From: Cycas panzhihuaensis | Lineage: Eukaryota; Cycadophyta | Reading direction: 5' to 3' | Length of the DNA stretch: 64,000 nucleotides | Assembly: GCA_023213395.1 (NCBI GenBank) | Contig: CM041465.1 | Coordinates: forward strand, 12,028,001 to 12,092,000 | Shown here: positions 47,206 through 60,315 of the stretch, in pieces | How the letters are laid out: each line of letters begins with the position of its first letter | How positions within the stretch are numbered: position 1 is the first letter of the stretch | The notes under the pieces: generated by a model | Databases searched by the model: none | What the model was told of the DNA's origin: nothing | The model's input: only the letters and a program-made list of their open reading frames with translations | Position numbers and translations under genes: made by a program

Positions 47206-47738
47206 TGTTAACTTTTATGCTATATAAAAAGAACGTCTTCATCACGTTGATCCCCCTTTGATGGAGACTTCTTTTATCTTTAACAGATCTTAGAGATTTA
47301 GAAACTTTACTTTAGTTAAAGACTTTGTAAGTATATCAACAACCTATATATCTATTGAACAATAAGACAAACAAACAATATTGTCAGTAACAAGGTTACG
47401 AATAAAATGCTAATGTAATTCTATATGTTTGATTCTAGAATATGCAACTGGATTTGTAGCAATAGCAATGGCACCTTGATTATCAACTTTAAGTTCAATG
47501 GAAGAGTTTACAGACAGACCAATTTCATTTAGTAGAGATTTGAGCCAAAGTGCTTCTTTACTAACTTCAACTAGTGCTCGATATTTTACTTTAGTTGTTG
47601 ATAAAGCTAGTGCCTATAGTTTTTTACTAGACCAAGTAATAGGTGAAGAATCTATAAAAATACATAACCTGATGTAGATTTTTAATCATTTATATCACCT
47701 ACCTAATCTGAATCAGCATAGCCTATTAAAGTTAAAGG
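47206..47738 (-). pseudogene. Copia A RNase H end, copy 2 (separated by D)
   Basis: Minus-strand reading gives IGYADSD, KYRALVEVSKEALWLKSLL, ELKVDNQGAIAIA and VVDILTKSLTKVKFL, the end of a copia RNase H. It is the 3' continuation of the frame at 54193 and was split by the D insertion at TTTAC. Stops lie at expected Trp and Gln codons. Confidence 0.87.
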
Positions 47739-47743
47739 TTTAC
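47739..47743. other. Target-site duplication TTTAC, left
   Basis: Matches 54188-54192 on the other side of D. Confidence 0.92.
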
Positions 47744-48117
47744 TGGGACGTTTCTTCTCGCTGATACTCTTGAGATAGCAGAGAATTTGATAATCACAGT
47801 AGTGTCTTCTTATCCAATACAGCAAACAAGCTAACCAAGAGCTTCACAAGAATACCAGAGCGCTAAATGATCACCAAAAGATAGAAAGTACCGTAGCACA
47901 ATCTTTATAAAAATGTTTTATCAAGATAACCATCATTTACAATTTATGACCCTTATATAGACAAAATAGGATCTTATACATGTAATCTTATTGGTGGCCT
48001 AAGCGGCCTTACATTCTATTAGACGGTAGCACCCATGTATACTATTGGTCACCTAGACGGCACATGCACAAAGTTCTATAGTGGTTTACATAAATTAGCT
48101 GGATAAGTTATGTAACA
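47744..48117 (-). repeat. 3' LTR of chromovirus D
   Basis: 374 bp, starts TGTTACATAA and ends CGTCCCA on the minus strand. It aligns with 53814-54187 with scattered differences. Confidence 0.95.
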
Positions 48118-48131
48118 AGTCCCATCTCCTA
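48118..48131 (-). other. Polypurine tract of chromovirus D and gag-pol stop
   Basis: On the minus strand TAGGAGATGGGACT precedes the LTR. Its first three bases are also the stop codon of the polyprotein, so coding runs right up to the tract. Confidence 0.75.
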
Positions 48132-51100
48132 AGATGCCAAGTCCTCGAGGTAGGTGAGATGTGGGTGCTTTTTGACAAACTCATCAGACTCCCAAGTTGC
48201 TTCGTCAAAGGTGCAGCCTGTCCACTGTATCAAATAGTTTGAAATAGACTGATTCCAGAGACGTCATTATCTGGTAGCTAGGATACGTTCTGGAGGTACA
48301 GACAAGGTTTACTCTTCATCTAAAATTAGAAGGGTTGTCTGGGTTGTATGGGTTTTACTTAGATACTTCTGAAGATAGGAGACATGAAAAATATTATGGA
48401 TGTTTGTGGTGGGGGGGAAGGTCAAGAGCATATGCAATATCACCAATACGTTTAAGGACTTTATAGGGCCCATAATATTGAGGGCTAAGTTTGTGGTTCT
48501 TATGATGGCAAAGGGATTGATGCTTATACAGTTAGAGATGAAGAAATACCAAATCCCCAATATTGAAGGAGCGATTAGAGCAGTGGCGGTCTGCTAATTG
48601 TTTCATTCGATTTTGGACCGTGGATAGGTTTTGTTTAAGGGTGTGGAGAATTTGGTCCATATGTTGTAATTTTTGTTGCACTGCTGTTGTACAGAGGTTG
48701 GTAGCTAAGGTGTGGTGGGATAGAGGGGGATACCCATAGAGAGCAAAAAATGGGGACATTCCAATGGCTGAATGGTGTGAGGAATTGTACCAATACTCAG
48801 CTAGAGCTAGCCATGATGTTCATTTAGACTGGTGGTCAGATGCAAAGCAACATAAGTAGGTCTCCAAAGTTTTGTTAAGGACCTCAGATTAGCCATCGGT
48901 CTATGGATGGTATGCAGAACTCATATTGAATGATGTACCTGATATGCAGAATAGCTCTTGCCAAAAGGAGCTAGTGAATTTTGGGTCACGATCGCATACA
49001 ATGGTGGATGGAAAACCGTGCAAATAAAATATTGTCTGGATATAGATGTCAGTGATGCATGGGGATTTATAGGTTGTGTGGACGGGCAAGAAGTGGGCAT
49101 ATTTTATCAACCGGTCTATGACTACTAAAATGGAGTCATATCTAGTAGATGGTGGTAGGCCCATTATAAAGTCCATGGCAATATCTTGCCATTTACCTTG
49201 TGGGATGTGCAATGGTTGAAGGAGGCCCAGTTGGGGTTTTGTATCAATTTTGTTATGTTGGTATGTATCACATTCTGAGACAAAGGTAAGGATGGTGGAT
49301 TTCATTGCTGGCCAAAAGAAGTCAGAACGAATCCTACAATAATTTTTATCAAAACCAAAGTGGCTGCCAAGAGGGGAAGAATAATATTCCGATAAAATCT
49401 GTAGGATAAAAGCTGAGAGGGAATAGACGAATATGCAATTTTGGTATAAGAGAAGATTATTATAGATGGACCAATCCTTATGAGTATGGACCTTATTGGC
49501 CTAGTGCGTGAAATCATGTTGGTTTTGGGTAGCCATGGCTAAATCATGTAGCCATGTCGGTTGTAGGGAGGAAATGGCATAAATGGTCGGATCCTCAGTA
49601 TGATCGATGCTATCACCAAGTGTAGGTGAAGGCAACCTCGAGAGAGCATCTACCATAATGTTATCTTTCCCCTTTTTATATGTAATTGTAAAATCAAAAA
49701 CTTGGAGGCAATGACCCATTTTGCCCGCTTCTTCCGAGAGGACTAGTTGATCTACTAAACAAAGGAAGGCTATGATGATCAGTGAGGATAGTGAATTTAG
49801 AACCAAGTAGATACTGTCGCCACTTATCAATAGCATGGAGGATGGCTCGCATTTCTTTTTGATAGGTGGAAAGTCTACACTCATGATCTTTGAGTTTTCA
49901 ACTTTTAAAGGCAATGGGGTGGAAGTCTTGCATTAAGACTGCACCTAATCCAAACCCGAGGCATCACATTCTAATTAGAAAGGCCAAGAAAAGTCAGGGA
50001 AGGCTAAGACTGGGGTGGTTGTCATGACCTCCTTTATATGGAGGAAGGCCTCATTAGCTAAGGGGGACCACTGGAAGGAATCCTTCTAAAGTAAGTGGGT
50101 TAAGGGAGTGGTTAAGGTGGCATAATTTCAAACAAACCATTAATAGAATCCAGTAAGTCCTAGGAAAGCCCGCAATTGGGTTAGGGTTTTTAGAGTTGGC
50201 CAATTAGTGATGATGTAGATTTTATCAGGATCCACTCAAACCCCTGCAAAGGATATAATATGCCCAAGGTACTATAATTTAGATTTTCCAAATTCACATT
50301 TGGAGAGCTTAGCATACAGTTTATTCTCAGCTAGGATTTGAAGGACTGTTTCTAGATGTGGGATGTAGGCTAGCATGTTTGAGCTATAGATAAGAATATC
50401 GTCGAAGAAGATGATGACAAATTTTCATAAGTATGGGGCAAAGATCTTGTTCATGAGGGCCTGAAAGGTGGACGAAGCATTACATAGGCCAAAGGGCATG
50501 ACCTAGAACTCAAAATGGCATTGGTGGGTTCAGAAAGCTATTTTATATTGATCTTCTAGCAAGATGGGGATTTGGTAGTATCCTGACACTAAATCAAGTT
50601 TGGTGAAAATTGCAGCACCATGGATTTCATCTAACATGTCATCAATTCGTGGCATGGGAAACTTATTTTTTATGGTGATTTTATTGAGCGCGCGATAGTC
50701 AACACAAAGTTGGAAAGAGCCATCCTTCTTGCGAACTAGGATGATGGGTGCTACATATGGGCTTTTACTAGGTTGGATGATACCCATGTCCAACAATTCC
50801 CACGTGATTTTTTTGATTTCATTTTTTTGGAACTAGGAATTTCTATATGGTCGAAGGCTTATCGGGTCGCATTTAACTTTGTAACTCAATAGTATGGTAA
50901 AAGCCTCGATCAGGTGGGAAGCTAGTAGGTAACGGAGTAAATGTAGATTGGTATTGATCTAATACTTGTTGGATATTAGGGTGGATACCTAAGAGGGCCT
51001 AGATATGGTTAAGACGAACAATGTATCTGATGTTACCATTGAGTTGGTGATGCATTCATAAGGGTGAGATTATTTTGTTTGGGGGGGCTTGCATCCCATA

Positions 51101-52641
51101 AAGTTTATAAGAGTGGCCCATGTGATCTTCGAACATAATGAAGGGAGTCATGGGTGAGTTATTGGTGCTATAAGTCCCTAGAGTCTGGAGCCATTGTACG
51201 CCAAGAATTGCATCTGACCTACTTATGGACAAGGCATAAAAATCAGAGATGAGGGTATATGAGCTAATGTGGACCGTGAGGTTTTTTATTGTTCCCACAC
51301 AATACAAAGGTGTGATGACCAAGTAAGGAGCAAGTGAAGTCGCTTTAGGTTCTATATAAAGATTCAATCATGGCAATGGAGATGTTGATGAAATTTAGCG
51401 ACATGCCACCGTCGATCAAAATGGTAATTGGGGTTTTCCTAAGTATTCCTTTGACTTGAAGTGCTTCATGACATGCAATGGAGGTAACTGTGGATAAGGA
51501 AACTTGTGCTCGTGGTTTGGGGATAACTCATCAACAGGGTGGTCTTGGGGTTCATCACCATATTCATGCTTAGTATCAGGGTCATCATCCGAGGGTAAGT
51601 CTAGGTCAATTGTGAAGACCATCTTCCTAGCTTTACAGATTCTATTATGACCAGTGGTCCATTTTTCAGAACATTACATATATAGATTGGCTTCCTGACG
51701 ATATTGTGCCTCTGTAGGAGTGATGTGGATGGACTTTGACGATGATTCCTTAGTGCGCTGCTTAAGAGATGTAGTTGGGGTGTCCTCTGGTCATGGGCAT
51801 GATCGTGGTCTCTGGGACCAGGCCATATCAGCTTGTTAGGATCATGAAAACCATGTGGAATCTCATTGGATGGAGGAGGTCTTTCTGCAGTAAATTCTGC
51901 TTCTACTACTTTAGCTGTATTAATTGCATCCTTTAGAGTGGATAGGGAGACTGTCTTCAAACGCATTTGGATACGTTCTTTAAGTCTAGACACGTATGTA
52001 TCTATCTCTGTATATTTATCAAATTGCTGATCAACCTAATTACATAAAGATTGGAACTCGTCCATGTAAACTTTAATAGAGGATACTTACTTCAAACATG
52101 TTAGCTGTGTAAAAAAAGATTGACTCCAAGTGTCTTCGTACTGCTCGAAAAAATAGGTAGAGAAGTGTGCCCAAGATCGGCCGAGGGGGGTACTCCCATT
52201 TCCACCATCTAACCAATGATGTGCCTTCCCATCTAAGTGAATGGAAGCAAATATAAGTTGCTCATTCACTAACATTGGGTTGAGTGCAAAGTAAGACTCT
52301 AGTTTGCTAATCCAACTTCGTGCACTATCCCTGTTGAGATCTGGATCAAATGCAGGTATGTTGATCTTGTGATAGAATGGTTGTTGTTGTCGTGGAGGCA
52401 GAGGCATGATTTGTTGCTGTGTGAGGCCAACTGGTGGCAGAGGAGAGAAGTTATTCAACCTCTTAATTACATCTTGGACATCAGCATGAGATGCTAGGTT
52501 TTACAATTGTGAGCTAAAGTCTGCATGTATGGTAGCTACTTTATTTTTAACCTCATTATGTAGGTGGCCGAGATCCTCATTAATTTTCTGGACTTCGGTC
52601 TCGAGTATCAAGATTTTGTCACTATTGCTTTGAGGAGCCAT
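48129..52641 (-). pseudogene. Chromovirus D gag-pol polyprotein
   Basis: About 1500 codons from MAPQSNSDKILI at 52641. Gag: FDPDLNRDSARSWISKLE and a trailing basic region. Protease: LIDGGMSLNFI near 51400, then DAILGVQWLQTLG. Reverse transcriptase: VRKKDGSFQLCVDYRALN at about 50700 and FFDDILIYS at about 50400. RNase H: KGKDNIMVDALSRL near 49650. Integrase: GKWQDIAMDFIMGLP, VCDRDPKFTS and a TDG-x-SEVLNKTLE block, with GDLVFLHL near 48540. Chromodomain at 48130-48300: YLIQWTGCTFDEATWE. Frameshifts and stops (RT after 50530, IN near 48900, others) disable it. It is the best preserved gag-pol here in domain order. Confidence 0.93.
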
Positions 52642-53800
52642 GGAGAAAGGGCTAAAGAGGCAGGAATAAGTAGAAAGAAGGGGAAGGAACGAAGTGAGAA
52701 AGATCAAGAAAGAACATGACGTAAGAAAAAGGGGGTTGTTAAGAGAAAGAGAGGGGGGAATAGGGGGGTTTTGGGGTGTCTATAGCCTATTGACCCTAAA
52801 GAAAGTTACATAAATAAGATATCAAGTTCTTTCAACAATGTGAAAAGCTTGTTCAACTGAGGCATGTGAAGTGTTTGGGGGGTGGTGAGGTGGGACCCAC
52901 CAGTGACTAGGTACTAAAAATTGAGAAAATTTGTAGTATATACCAACCTAGTACAAATTGACCAGTACAATGTGCTAATCAAAATGAGGTATATACCTGT
53001 AAGGGTAAATTTTCTCACTAACTTAAGTGGAGTTATTTTTATTTATTTATTTATTTATTTTTCTCTCTTTTTTTTTTCTTTTCTTTTTTTTTCTTTTTTT
53101 TCCCTTTTTTTTTTTTCTTTCCTTTTTTTTTTTAATTATGAGGTGGCTTACAGTCTTAACCTACCAACCACTAAACAAGGTGTGCTTGGTCTTATAAGCC
53201 TACCAATAAACTGTAGAAGTTTAGGGCCGGTAGCTTTGTAGTGCTTAACTGCTAACCACTACACTACAAGACTTCAGCGGTCGATGGTTGCCTATGCTGG
53301 AAAAGGATTAAGACCTGAAGATGGGGTCCTCTTATATACCCGAAGGTACGTAGAGGCACACTGCTGTAGCCAAGTTCTATCTAGGGCTTCGCTCAGGAGT
53401 GATACTCTAATCCTTCACGCAAAGGGCATGAGTGCCAGTATGCGCTTAGCAATGACGATGTAACCCCGCAATACCTGTGAAAGGAGGGAGGAGGGAGAAA
53501 AGTAGTCATCTAGTGATGTTATCTACCTTTAAGATATAAATCAATGCTAGAATCAAAAAATAGAAATGAAATTAAAACAAGATAATAGACAAGGGATAAA
53601 GTACTAGAGTTACCTGGGAAAAGAATTTCCCTTTTCTCCCGATGCTTGGACTGTCCCGATACCATTCCTCAATCTTCATGGAGAGAGTACTAAGTGAAGG
53701 TCTTCCCTCGATATCTACTAGGGTAAAGAGAGTACTCAATCTGATAGGAAAAAAAAAAAATTTCTAGACTTTTGTGCAGCCTCCCATGATCTTGACGTAG
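52642..53800 (-). other. 5' leader of chromovirus D
   Basis: Untranslated leader between gag ATG and PBS. It includes a TTTA microsatellite and pyrimidine-rich tract (53031-53134). The plus-strand frame at 52921-53241 is a product of that tract. Confidence 0.7.
53031..53134. repeat. TTTA microsatellite and pyrimidine tract, copy 2
   Basis: Same locus as 361-462, with a different number of TTTA units and T runs. Confidence 0.9.
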
Positions 53801-53811
53801 CTCTGATACCA
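53801..53811 (-). other. PBS of chromovirus D
   Basis: TGGTATCAGAG on the minus strand, two bases inside the LTR end. Initiator tRNA-Met type, usual for chromoviruses. Confidence 0.9.
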
Positions 53812-53813
53812 CT

Positions 53814-54187
53814 TGGGACGTTTCTTCTCGCCGATACTCTTAAGATAGCAGAGAATTTGACAATCGCAGCAGCGTTTTCTTATCCAATAGAGCAAACAAG
53901 CTGACCAAGAGCTTCACAGGAACACTAGAGTGCTAAATGATCACTAAAAGATAGAAAGTACCGCAGCACAATCTTTATAAAAATGTTCTATCAAGATAAC
54001 CATCATTTATAATTTATGACCCTTATATAGACAAAATAGGGTCTTATACATGTAATCCTATTGGTGGCCTAAGCGGCCTTATATTCTATTAAACAGTAGT
54101 GCCCATGCATACTATTGGTCTATTAGATGATACATGCACAAAGTTCCATAGTGGTTTACATAACTTAGCTGTATAAGTTATGTAACA
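53814..54187 (-). repeat. 5' LTR of chromovirus D
   Basis: 374 bp with TG and CA ends. TTTAC follows at 54188-54192. Confidence 0.95.
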
Positions 54188-54192
54188 TTTAC
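54188..54192. other. Target-site duplication TTTAC, right
   Basis: Identical to 47739-47743 and to 1482-1486 in copy 1. Confidence 0.92.
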
Positions 54193-57100
54193 TGCAAAAA
54201 TTATAAGTTAGTCCATAAAAAATAGTCTTCTTAAGATATCGTAATATATGTTTAGAATTTTCCAATGTGATTCATATGGGTTTTGTATATAACGAAGCAT
54301 AAAGCAACATAATAAGATATATTAGGGTAAGTATGATTTAAATAAATAAGACTACCAATTAGTTGTCTATATAATGTTGGATCACATAAAGGTGTAGAAC
54401 AATCAGTAGATAGTTTTACTCTTGATTGTAATGGATTTGAGACAGGTTTAACATTTTCCATATTAAACTATTTAATTAAGTCTAAAATATACTTAGGTTG
54501 AGATATAGTCATTTTTGAATTATGTTGATAAATTTATAATCCAAGACAGGAATGAAGTAGACCTAAGTCGGTCATTTCAAATTTTTTCATTAAAGTAGTT
54601 TTTAAATGATGAATGTTATTTGTTGATGATCCAGTAATGATGATGTCATCAACATATAGGATTAAATAGTAATATTTTCATTTTCACATTTGAAATAAAG
54701 ATTTGGATCACTAATACATCTAGTGTATCTAATTTTAATTAAATAATCATCAACTTTAGTATACCAAGCTCGATGAGCTTGTTTTAATCCATAAATAGAT
54801 TTCTTTATTTTACACACTAGATTAGAATTTTCAATAAAGCCAAGTAGCTGAGATATATAGATCTCTTATTTAAGATCACCATTCAAAAAAACACTCTTGA
54901 TATCCATTTGGTGGATTTTCTAAACAAATTTGGCCGTAAGAGTAATAATTATTTTAATCGTGTTCATCTTTGCAACAGGAGCAAAGGTTTCATTATAATC
55001 TATACCATCTATCATGTAAAATCTTTTTGCAACTAAAGTAGCTTTATATTTTTCAATCACAAGATGTTGAGTTGTATTTTGTTCTATAAACCCATTTATA
55101 GTCAACTACATTTTTCCCAAGTGGGAGAGGTACGAGATCCCAAGTTGAATTTTTAATTAAATCATCAAATTCAACTTGCATAGCTTCCTGCCATATAGGA
55201 TTATTTCTAGCTTGCTTAAAGGTTTTGGGATCATTATTATCCATTATTTTAACCATTAAGGTAAAGTTAACATGTTGTTTCTAGGTACGTGTTCGTCTGG
55301 TATCTAAAGGATTACCTACATCAGATACAATGTCAACAAGTATTTTCTTTACCCAAACAAGTTATTCATTGGTAACTGTTTCAATAGTTACAAATTGATT
55401 TGAAGAGCTAGCCAAAGAGGAAGGATCTATTTCCGTAGGTTCATATAGAGTCCAATTTTAGACTTGAGTTGATAAGGATTCTATAATTTTTGGATCGACT
55501 TGTTTGTTAGAAGGGTCAACCAAATAAGTGTTGGTTAACAAATTTTCAACCCAAAGTTCTATATAAGTAGTAGTTGAAGTAGATCCTTCTTCATCAAATA
55601 TTACGTCACGCAAAATTGAAATTTGATATGTAACTGAATCCAAGAGTCTATAAGCTTTACTTTCTTTATTGTATCCAATGAAGATGTATTTTTGACTCAA
55701 GATCTAGTTTCTTACATTTTTCTTTAGGGATATATCCCCATGCAATACTTCTAAAGATTCGTAAATGATTGACTGAAGGTTTTCTTCCAGGCCATTTTTG
55801 TTCTAGAGTGACGTTTTGTAAACATTTGCTAGGTAAACGATTTAGTAGATAGTTAGAGCAATTAATTTCTTCTTCCTATAACTTTAGCTCAAGATTCTTT
55901 GCATGTAACATGCAAGGAGTCGTCTCAACAAGAGTACGGTTCTTGCATTCAGCAATACCGTTTTGTTGAGGAGTGTATGTAATGAAATGTTGGAACTGAA
56001 TTCCATGCTTCTTACAAAAAGAAGTGAATTTGCCACTTAAATATTCCTTGGTATTATCAGATCTAAAAATTTTAATTTTTGAGTTTGATTGGTTTTCAAC
56101 AAGTATTTTGAATTCAATGAAAATATCAAACACTTAACTACGTGTTTTGAGTGTATAAACCCAACATTTTCTTGAATAATCATCAATAAATGTAATGAAA
56201 TAACGAGAACCAGAGTATGATGTTACATAAAATAGTCCACATATGTCAGAGTGAATAAGTTCAAGTGGAACTATTACTCTGAATTGAGTTTTATGTGGAA
56301 ACAGGTCTATGTGTTGCTTACCTGTTACGCAGGCTTTACAGACACCGTAAACAATATTTAAGGATGGAAGACCATGAACCATATCATGTCTTTTAAGATA
56401 TTGTAATTTTCCATAACTAGTATGGCCAAATCATGCATTCCAAAGTTTGCTGACTGAATCAGATTTGGCAACAAAGGCACTAAAGGGTTTTGATTTGTTA
56501 TATTGTAGACTTGTTAAACTATAGAGACCTGTGCTATGATCAACAGGTCCTGAAGTAATACATTTAAATTTGTTTAATGGTTCTCATCGATAAATTTATC
56601 TTTCCAGAATTTGATGAAAAGCTCTTTTTGGTATATTTGATAAACTGAAAGAAGGTTTGGTAATAGACTAGGTACGTAGAAAACATCTTTTATTGATCCA
56701 TCCTTTAAGGTAACATCACTTAATCCTTTGACTTTAAGTTAGGTACCACTTCCAAAAGAAATCTTTTCTTCAGAGTTCGTTTCAAATTGATAAGTGGATA
56801 AGTTTTTCCGGTGTCCTGTCATATGATAGGATGCTTTGGAGTCAAGAATCCATTGTGGTAGTTGATTAGTTGGGACAAAAAATACAAAAGTTGTTGTCAT
56901 TAGAGAATGATTATGAGTTTGTTGCCTAATTTGTGGTCGAGATTGAGTTTAATTTTGTAATCCCTTGGAAGCCTTCCATGCTTTTGTAGCTATTATACTT
57001 CTACAGACATCAATAGTATGGCCTTTTTTATGATAATAGGTACAACTAGTGTTTTGAGAAGTATTTATATTATTCCAATTAGGAAAGGACTGATTAGGAG

Positions 57101-57898
57101 TATTCTGATATTTAGATGGACCAGAATATTTAATATTGTTTTGGGAAATAGATTGAGAACCTCTATGAGGTTTTTGAATTTTTGGATTACTATTAAAATT
57201 ATTCTGTTGTTTATTTTTATTTTATAGCTTAGTTTTGGAAATAAAGCTTGGGAAGGATCTTTTAATATGCCTGATTGAATTAATATTATTTGATGTTCGA
57301 TCAGTTGGTTTATCAATTAATTGAATGTTATAGGAGGATTGCCAACTTGTCTGGCAGTTTTGAAGAAATTAAATTATTTTGGTAACTTGTTTATTGCAAG
57401 ACATATAAGTGTATCGTCATCTTTAGCATGCGTGATTATTTTTTTATTATCATCTTCTTTAGTTTTGGATTTGATACAGTTACCTAGATCTTTATTAATT
57501 AGTTGAATTTTACATAAAAAATCTTCAACATTAGAAAAGTCATCATAAGTAAGGTCATATAATTTATGTTCTAAGACAACCAATTGATATATATTAACCT
57601 TATCATATTTTTCCTTAAGTGTGTTCCAGACAGTGGCTAGTTCATCTGCTTCGCAGAACTACCCACCGATTTCTAGTGAAAGTGTGTTCAATATGGTGCC
57701 TAGGGTCATCCGAGTTCATTAGATATACCATATAACTTTCTGAAGTTGCATCAGTTAGTTTTTTAAATTCACCTGTCACATATCTCCATATCTTTTGTTG
57801 TTTAAGCTAATGGGATATGTGATTCCTCCAACCAGCATAGTTTGAGCTGGTTAATACTAGAATTGGAACGCAGGTGTGGTCCCTGGTATTAAATCCAT
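54193..57898 (-). pseudogene. Copia A gag-pol polyprotein, copy 2 (degenerate)
   Basis: Minus-strand frame with the same start as copy 1 (ATG at 57898). Gag core about 57550-57830; zinc knuckle near 57000-57045 with C-T-Y-Y then GHTIDVC, so only the second Cys is lost. Protease near 56840 (DSKA). Integrase about 55700-56400, with HSDICGLF and TPQQNGIAE words. Reverse transcriptase about 54480-55250, with a YVDD box near 54650. It continues into 47738-47206 across D. Stops and frameshifts differ in part from copy 1, so both copies kept decaying after duplication. Confidence 0.9.
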
Positions 57899-58389
57899 AT
57901 TGGGAATTATCAAACTTGATTGAAGATTAATGGTAGTAAAAAATAATCACTTAGTAAGATTACTAATCATCATATTAACATTTAATAGGCATAATTCATG
58001 AATAAAAAAGAAAGCATTACAACAAGTATTACTAGCTTTTCCCTTAAATAAAAATCACATGTTCTTAAACAAATAGTCCTCCTTAAGAGATAGTCCCCTT
58101 TGATCTAAGAAATAAATAGTCCCTTTTAAAATAAAAAGTCACCCTTTAAAAATAAGTGTTCACTTAAAAAGTTTAAATTCCAAGAATATTGAAATTATAA
58201 ATCATAAAATTTGGAATTAAAGCAATTAATTATATGTTGTAATTGATTTAGTTAGATGCTTTAAGATGAAAATAATTTTAAAGATATCAAACTAATTTTC
58301 AAGATATTTGTAAAAATATTAATTGTCCTTAAATAATTAATCTTTATTTTGAAAAAATATAGGTATATAAATGTAAATAAAAGGTATTG

Positions 58390-58487
58390 AATTTTAATAT
58401 CATATGGTTTATAATCCACATATCATATATTAAACTGATAAGAACATATGCTATACTTGATCTTAGCCAAAAGGCTGAGAAAGGTAT
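58390..58487 (-). pseudogene. U2 snRNA-like 5' domain, copy 2
   Basis: Minus strand starts ATACCTTTCTCAGCC, closer to U2 (CTCGGCC) than copy 1 here. The branch-site region reads ATAGCA, and stem IIa is weakened (ATCAG with ATGAT). The IIb-position helix is ATATG with CATAT, so the C-G pair of copy 1 is a T-A pair. No 3' half of U2 follows. Confidence 0.78.
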
Positions 58488-58863
58488 TGATCTAAGATTT
58501 ATTAATAGTATATATATATAATCTTATAATGAGTGTTTTAAAGGTGATATATACCTTATATATGACATATAAACAAATAGAATATAAGGTAAGATATTAG
58601 GCAGGGGGGAATAGTTTATTTTGATTTTATAATTAAATGTGATAATATATAAGGGGGGGGGGGGAGGCTTTTGTAATGATGAATTAAATGTCATGCAGTA
58701 AGGAAATGTTGATTTTAAGTATTAAAGGTTAATTGAAGGGGAGCAGATATTGATTTTAATTTGTAAATTAAATGTTATAAATGAGAGTTTATAAGGTATA
58801 GGGGGGGTTTGTAAATAAAATGTATCCTAAAGTTTAATAATCATAATCCTTAGGTTTAATTAA

Positions 58864-58864
<1 letters not shown>

Positions 58865-58947
<83 letters not shown>

Positions 58948-58970
58948 AGAGAGAGAGAGAGAGAGAGAGA
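58865..58970. repeat. Expanded TA/GA microsatellite
   Basis: About 40 TA units followed by GAAA and about 11 GA units, against about 14 TA units in copy 1. The frame reading Ile-Tyr repeats here is an artefact. Confidence 0.95.
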
Positions 58971-60302
58971 TGATATTGAAACACAAATTAGTGAGCAGAC
59001 CCGACAAAAGATTGAATATTATAAAAGTAAATTAAAATTATCAAATAATTGAAATCCGAGGGGGGGAACGAAACCCTACCTATTTTTCTCTGCACGGCGA
59101 CGTTGAGGGTTTGCAACCAGTGTTTCTTAATCTTCTTCATGGCAGCTTCATCTTAAAGATTGATGGGTGACCAATCTATTTTTCATTCTGAGTAGGAGAT
59201 AGCAGGCTAAGACGGGTGGGATGAGGCATAAGTTCTTCTGCAAGAGGCATCTTCGACTTGTTTGAGGTCAAAGATCGCAGTAGTTTAAGGCCTCGGGATC
59301 CTGTTTCTATGCTCGCGTACATCCAAGATCCTTATCTTCTATCGACGACCCGTCTTCCTCTTCGTTCGTTTCTTCATTCTTCTATTTTATTTTTCCAAGG
59401 TTAGAGGGTTCATTTACTGCTTTGCCTTCTAACTTTGTTGCATTTTATTGATGAAGTTATTCTATTTGGGGTTGTTTTTCCAAGGAGGCATTTTTTAACT
59501 ACTGATGTTGGATTTCATCTCCCTTTCAGGCATTTCTGAAGCGTTTAGAATCTAGACTCCAGGGATTAATTAAAGCTCTTCTATATGCCACTATAACTTC
59601 ATAGAATAAACATGTCTATTACATTTGACATAAAAAAATGCCATGGCCTCTTGATCCTCTTCTCCCTGCATAATCAAGGATGGCATATGAACCTTTGGCG
59701 AATTCATAAAACTTCTTTGTTGGTAACTTTATCCTTTAGTAGATTCATTAGAAATTATATTTTCATTACCGTCAACAGATTCTCCCACAACAGAAGGTAT
59801 TACACCATTGTATTTTGAGATTGATTATACTGAACTTCTATGTCCATCAATGGAACTAACTTGAACAACTTGTTTGCTGCATATTTCTTTCAATAAAATA
59901 CTAGTATCTTCAGAGGCTATGTTTCTGCATCTCTTAGTGAGATGGTGTCAAACATGGATGGTATTTATGGAGATGAAGGTAGGGTTGCCCCAGAAAAATT
60001 GTTGAGTTCTGTTGAATAGGACATGGATGCTACTAAAGCACGCCCTTTAGGCAGTCAGAAGCATATGAATTTGACATGTACACCTCCTTTAGGCTCTACA
60101 ACTCTTTTTGCATCTAATCCAATTATAAAATACTAAGATAGCTCTCTTGCAGATCAACAAGGAGTGAAAAATAGTAGGCCTCTTGAGCCCTAGCAGTCCC
60201 TAGAGAGCCTTTGGATACAACAACTATTGTTGAGGCTGTCAATGTAATATCTTACTGGTATGTGAATAAGACTGAATGGACCAGAGGGTTGGCTGAATTT
60301 AT

Positions 60303-60315
60303 GGCTCTAATACTA
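60303..60315 (-). other. PBS of copia A, copy 2
   Basis: TAGTATTAGAGCC on the minus strand, carrying the same two changes as copy 1. Confidence 0.75.

Larger units (their letters stand above)
47744..54187 (-). mobile_element. Chromovirus D, complete (minus strand)
   Basis: Ty3/gypsy element of 6444 bp. LTRs of 374 bp at both ends, initiator tRNA-Met PBS, 1.16-kb leader, one gag-pol region 52641-48129, PPT and flanking TSD TTTAC. The integrase ends in a chromodomain, which defines chromoviruses and usually guides insertion into heterochromatin. Short LTRs and overall size suggest a Reina- or Tekay-like lineage, which I cannot settle by eye. It inserted into the RNase H region of copia A. Confidence 0.94.
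57899..60302 (-). other. Long 5' leader of copia A, copy 2
   Basis: 2.4-kb leader matching 5197-7552. It contains the U2-like segment, the expanded TA/GA microsatellite and the same unrecognised open frames. A poly-G stretch near 58655 varies between copies. Confidence 0.6.

Noticed and set aside
52921-53241. Open frame rich in Phe and Leu in the D leader
   Set aside because: It follows the TTTA and pyrimidine tract. The homologous region in copy 1 does not keep the frame.
58864-59052. Open frame reading Ile-Tyr and Glu-Arg repeats
   Set aside because: Direct translation of the TA and GA microsatellite.
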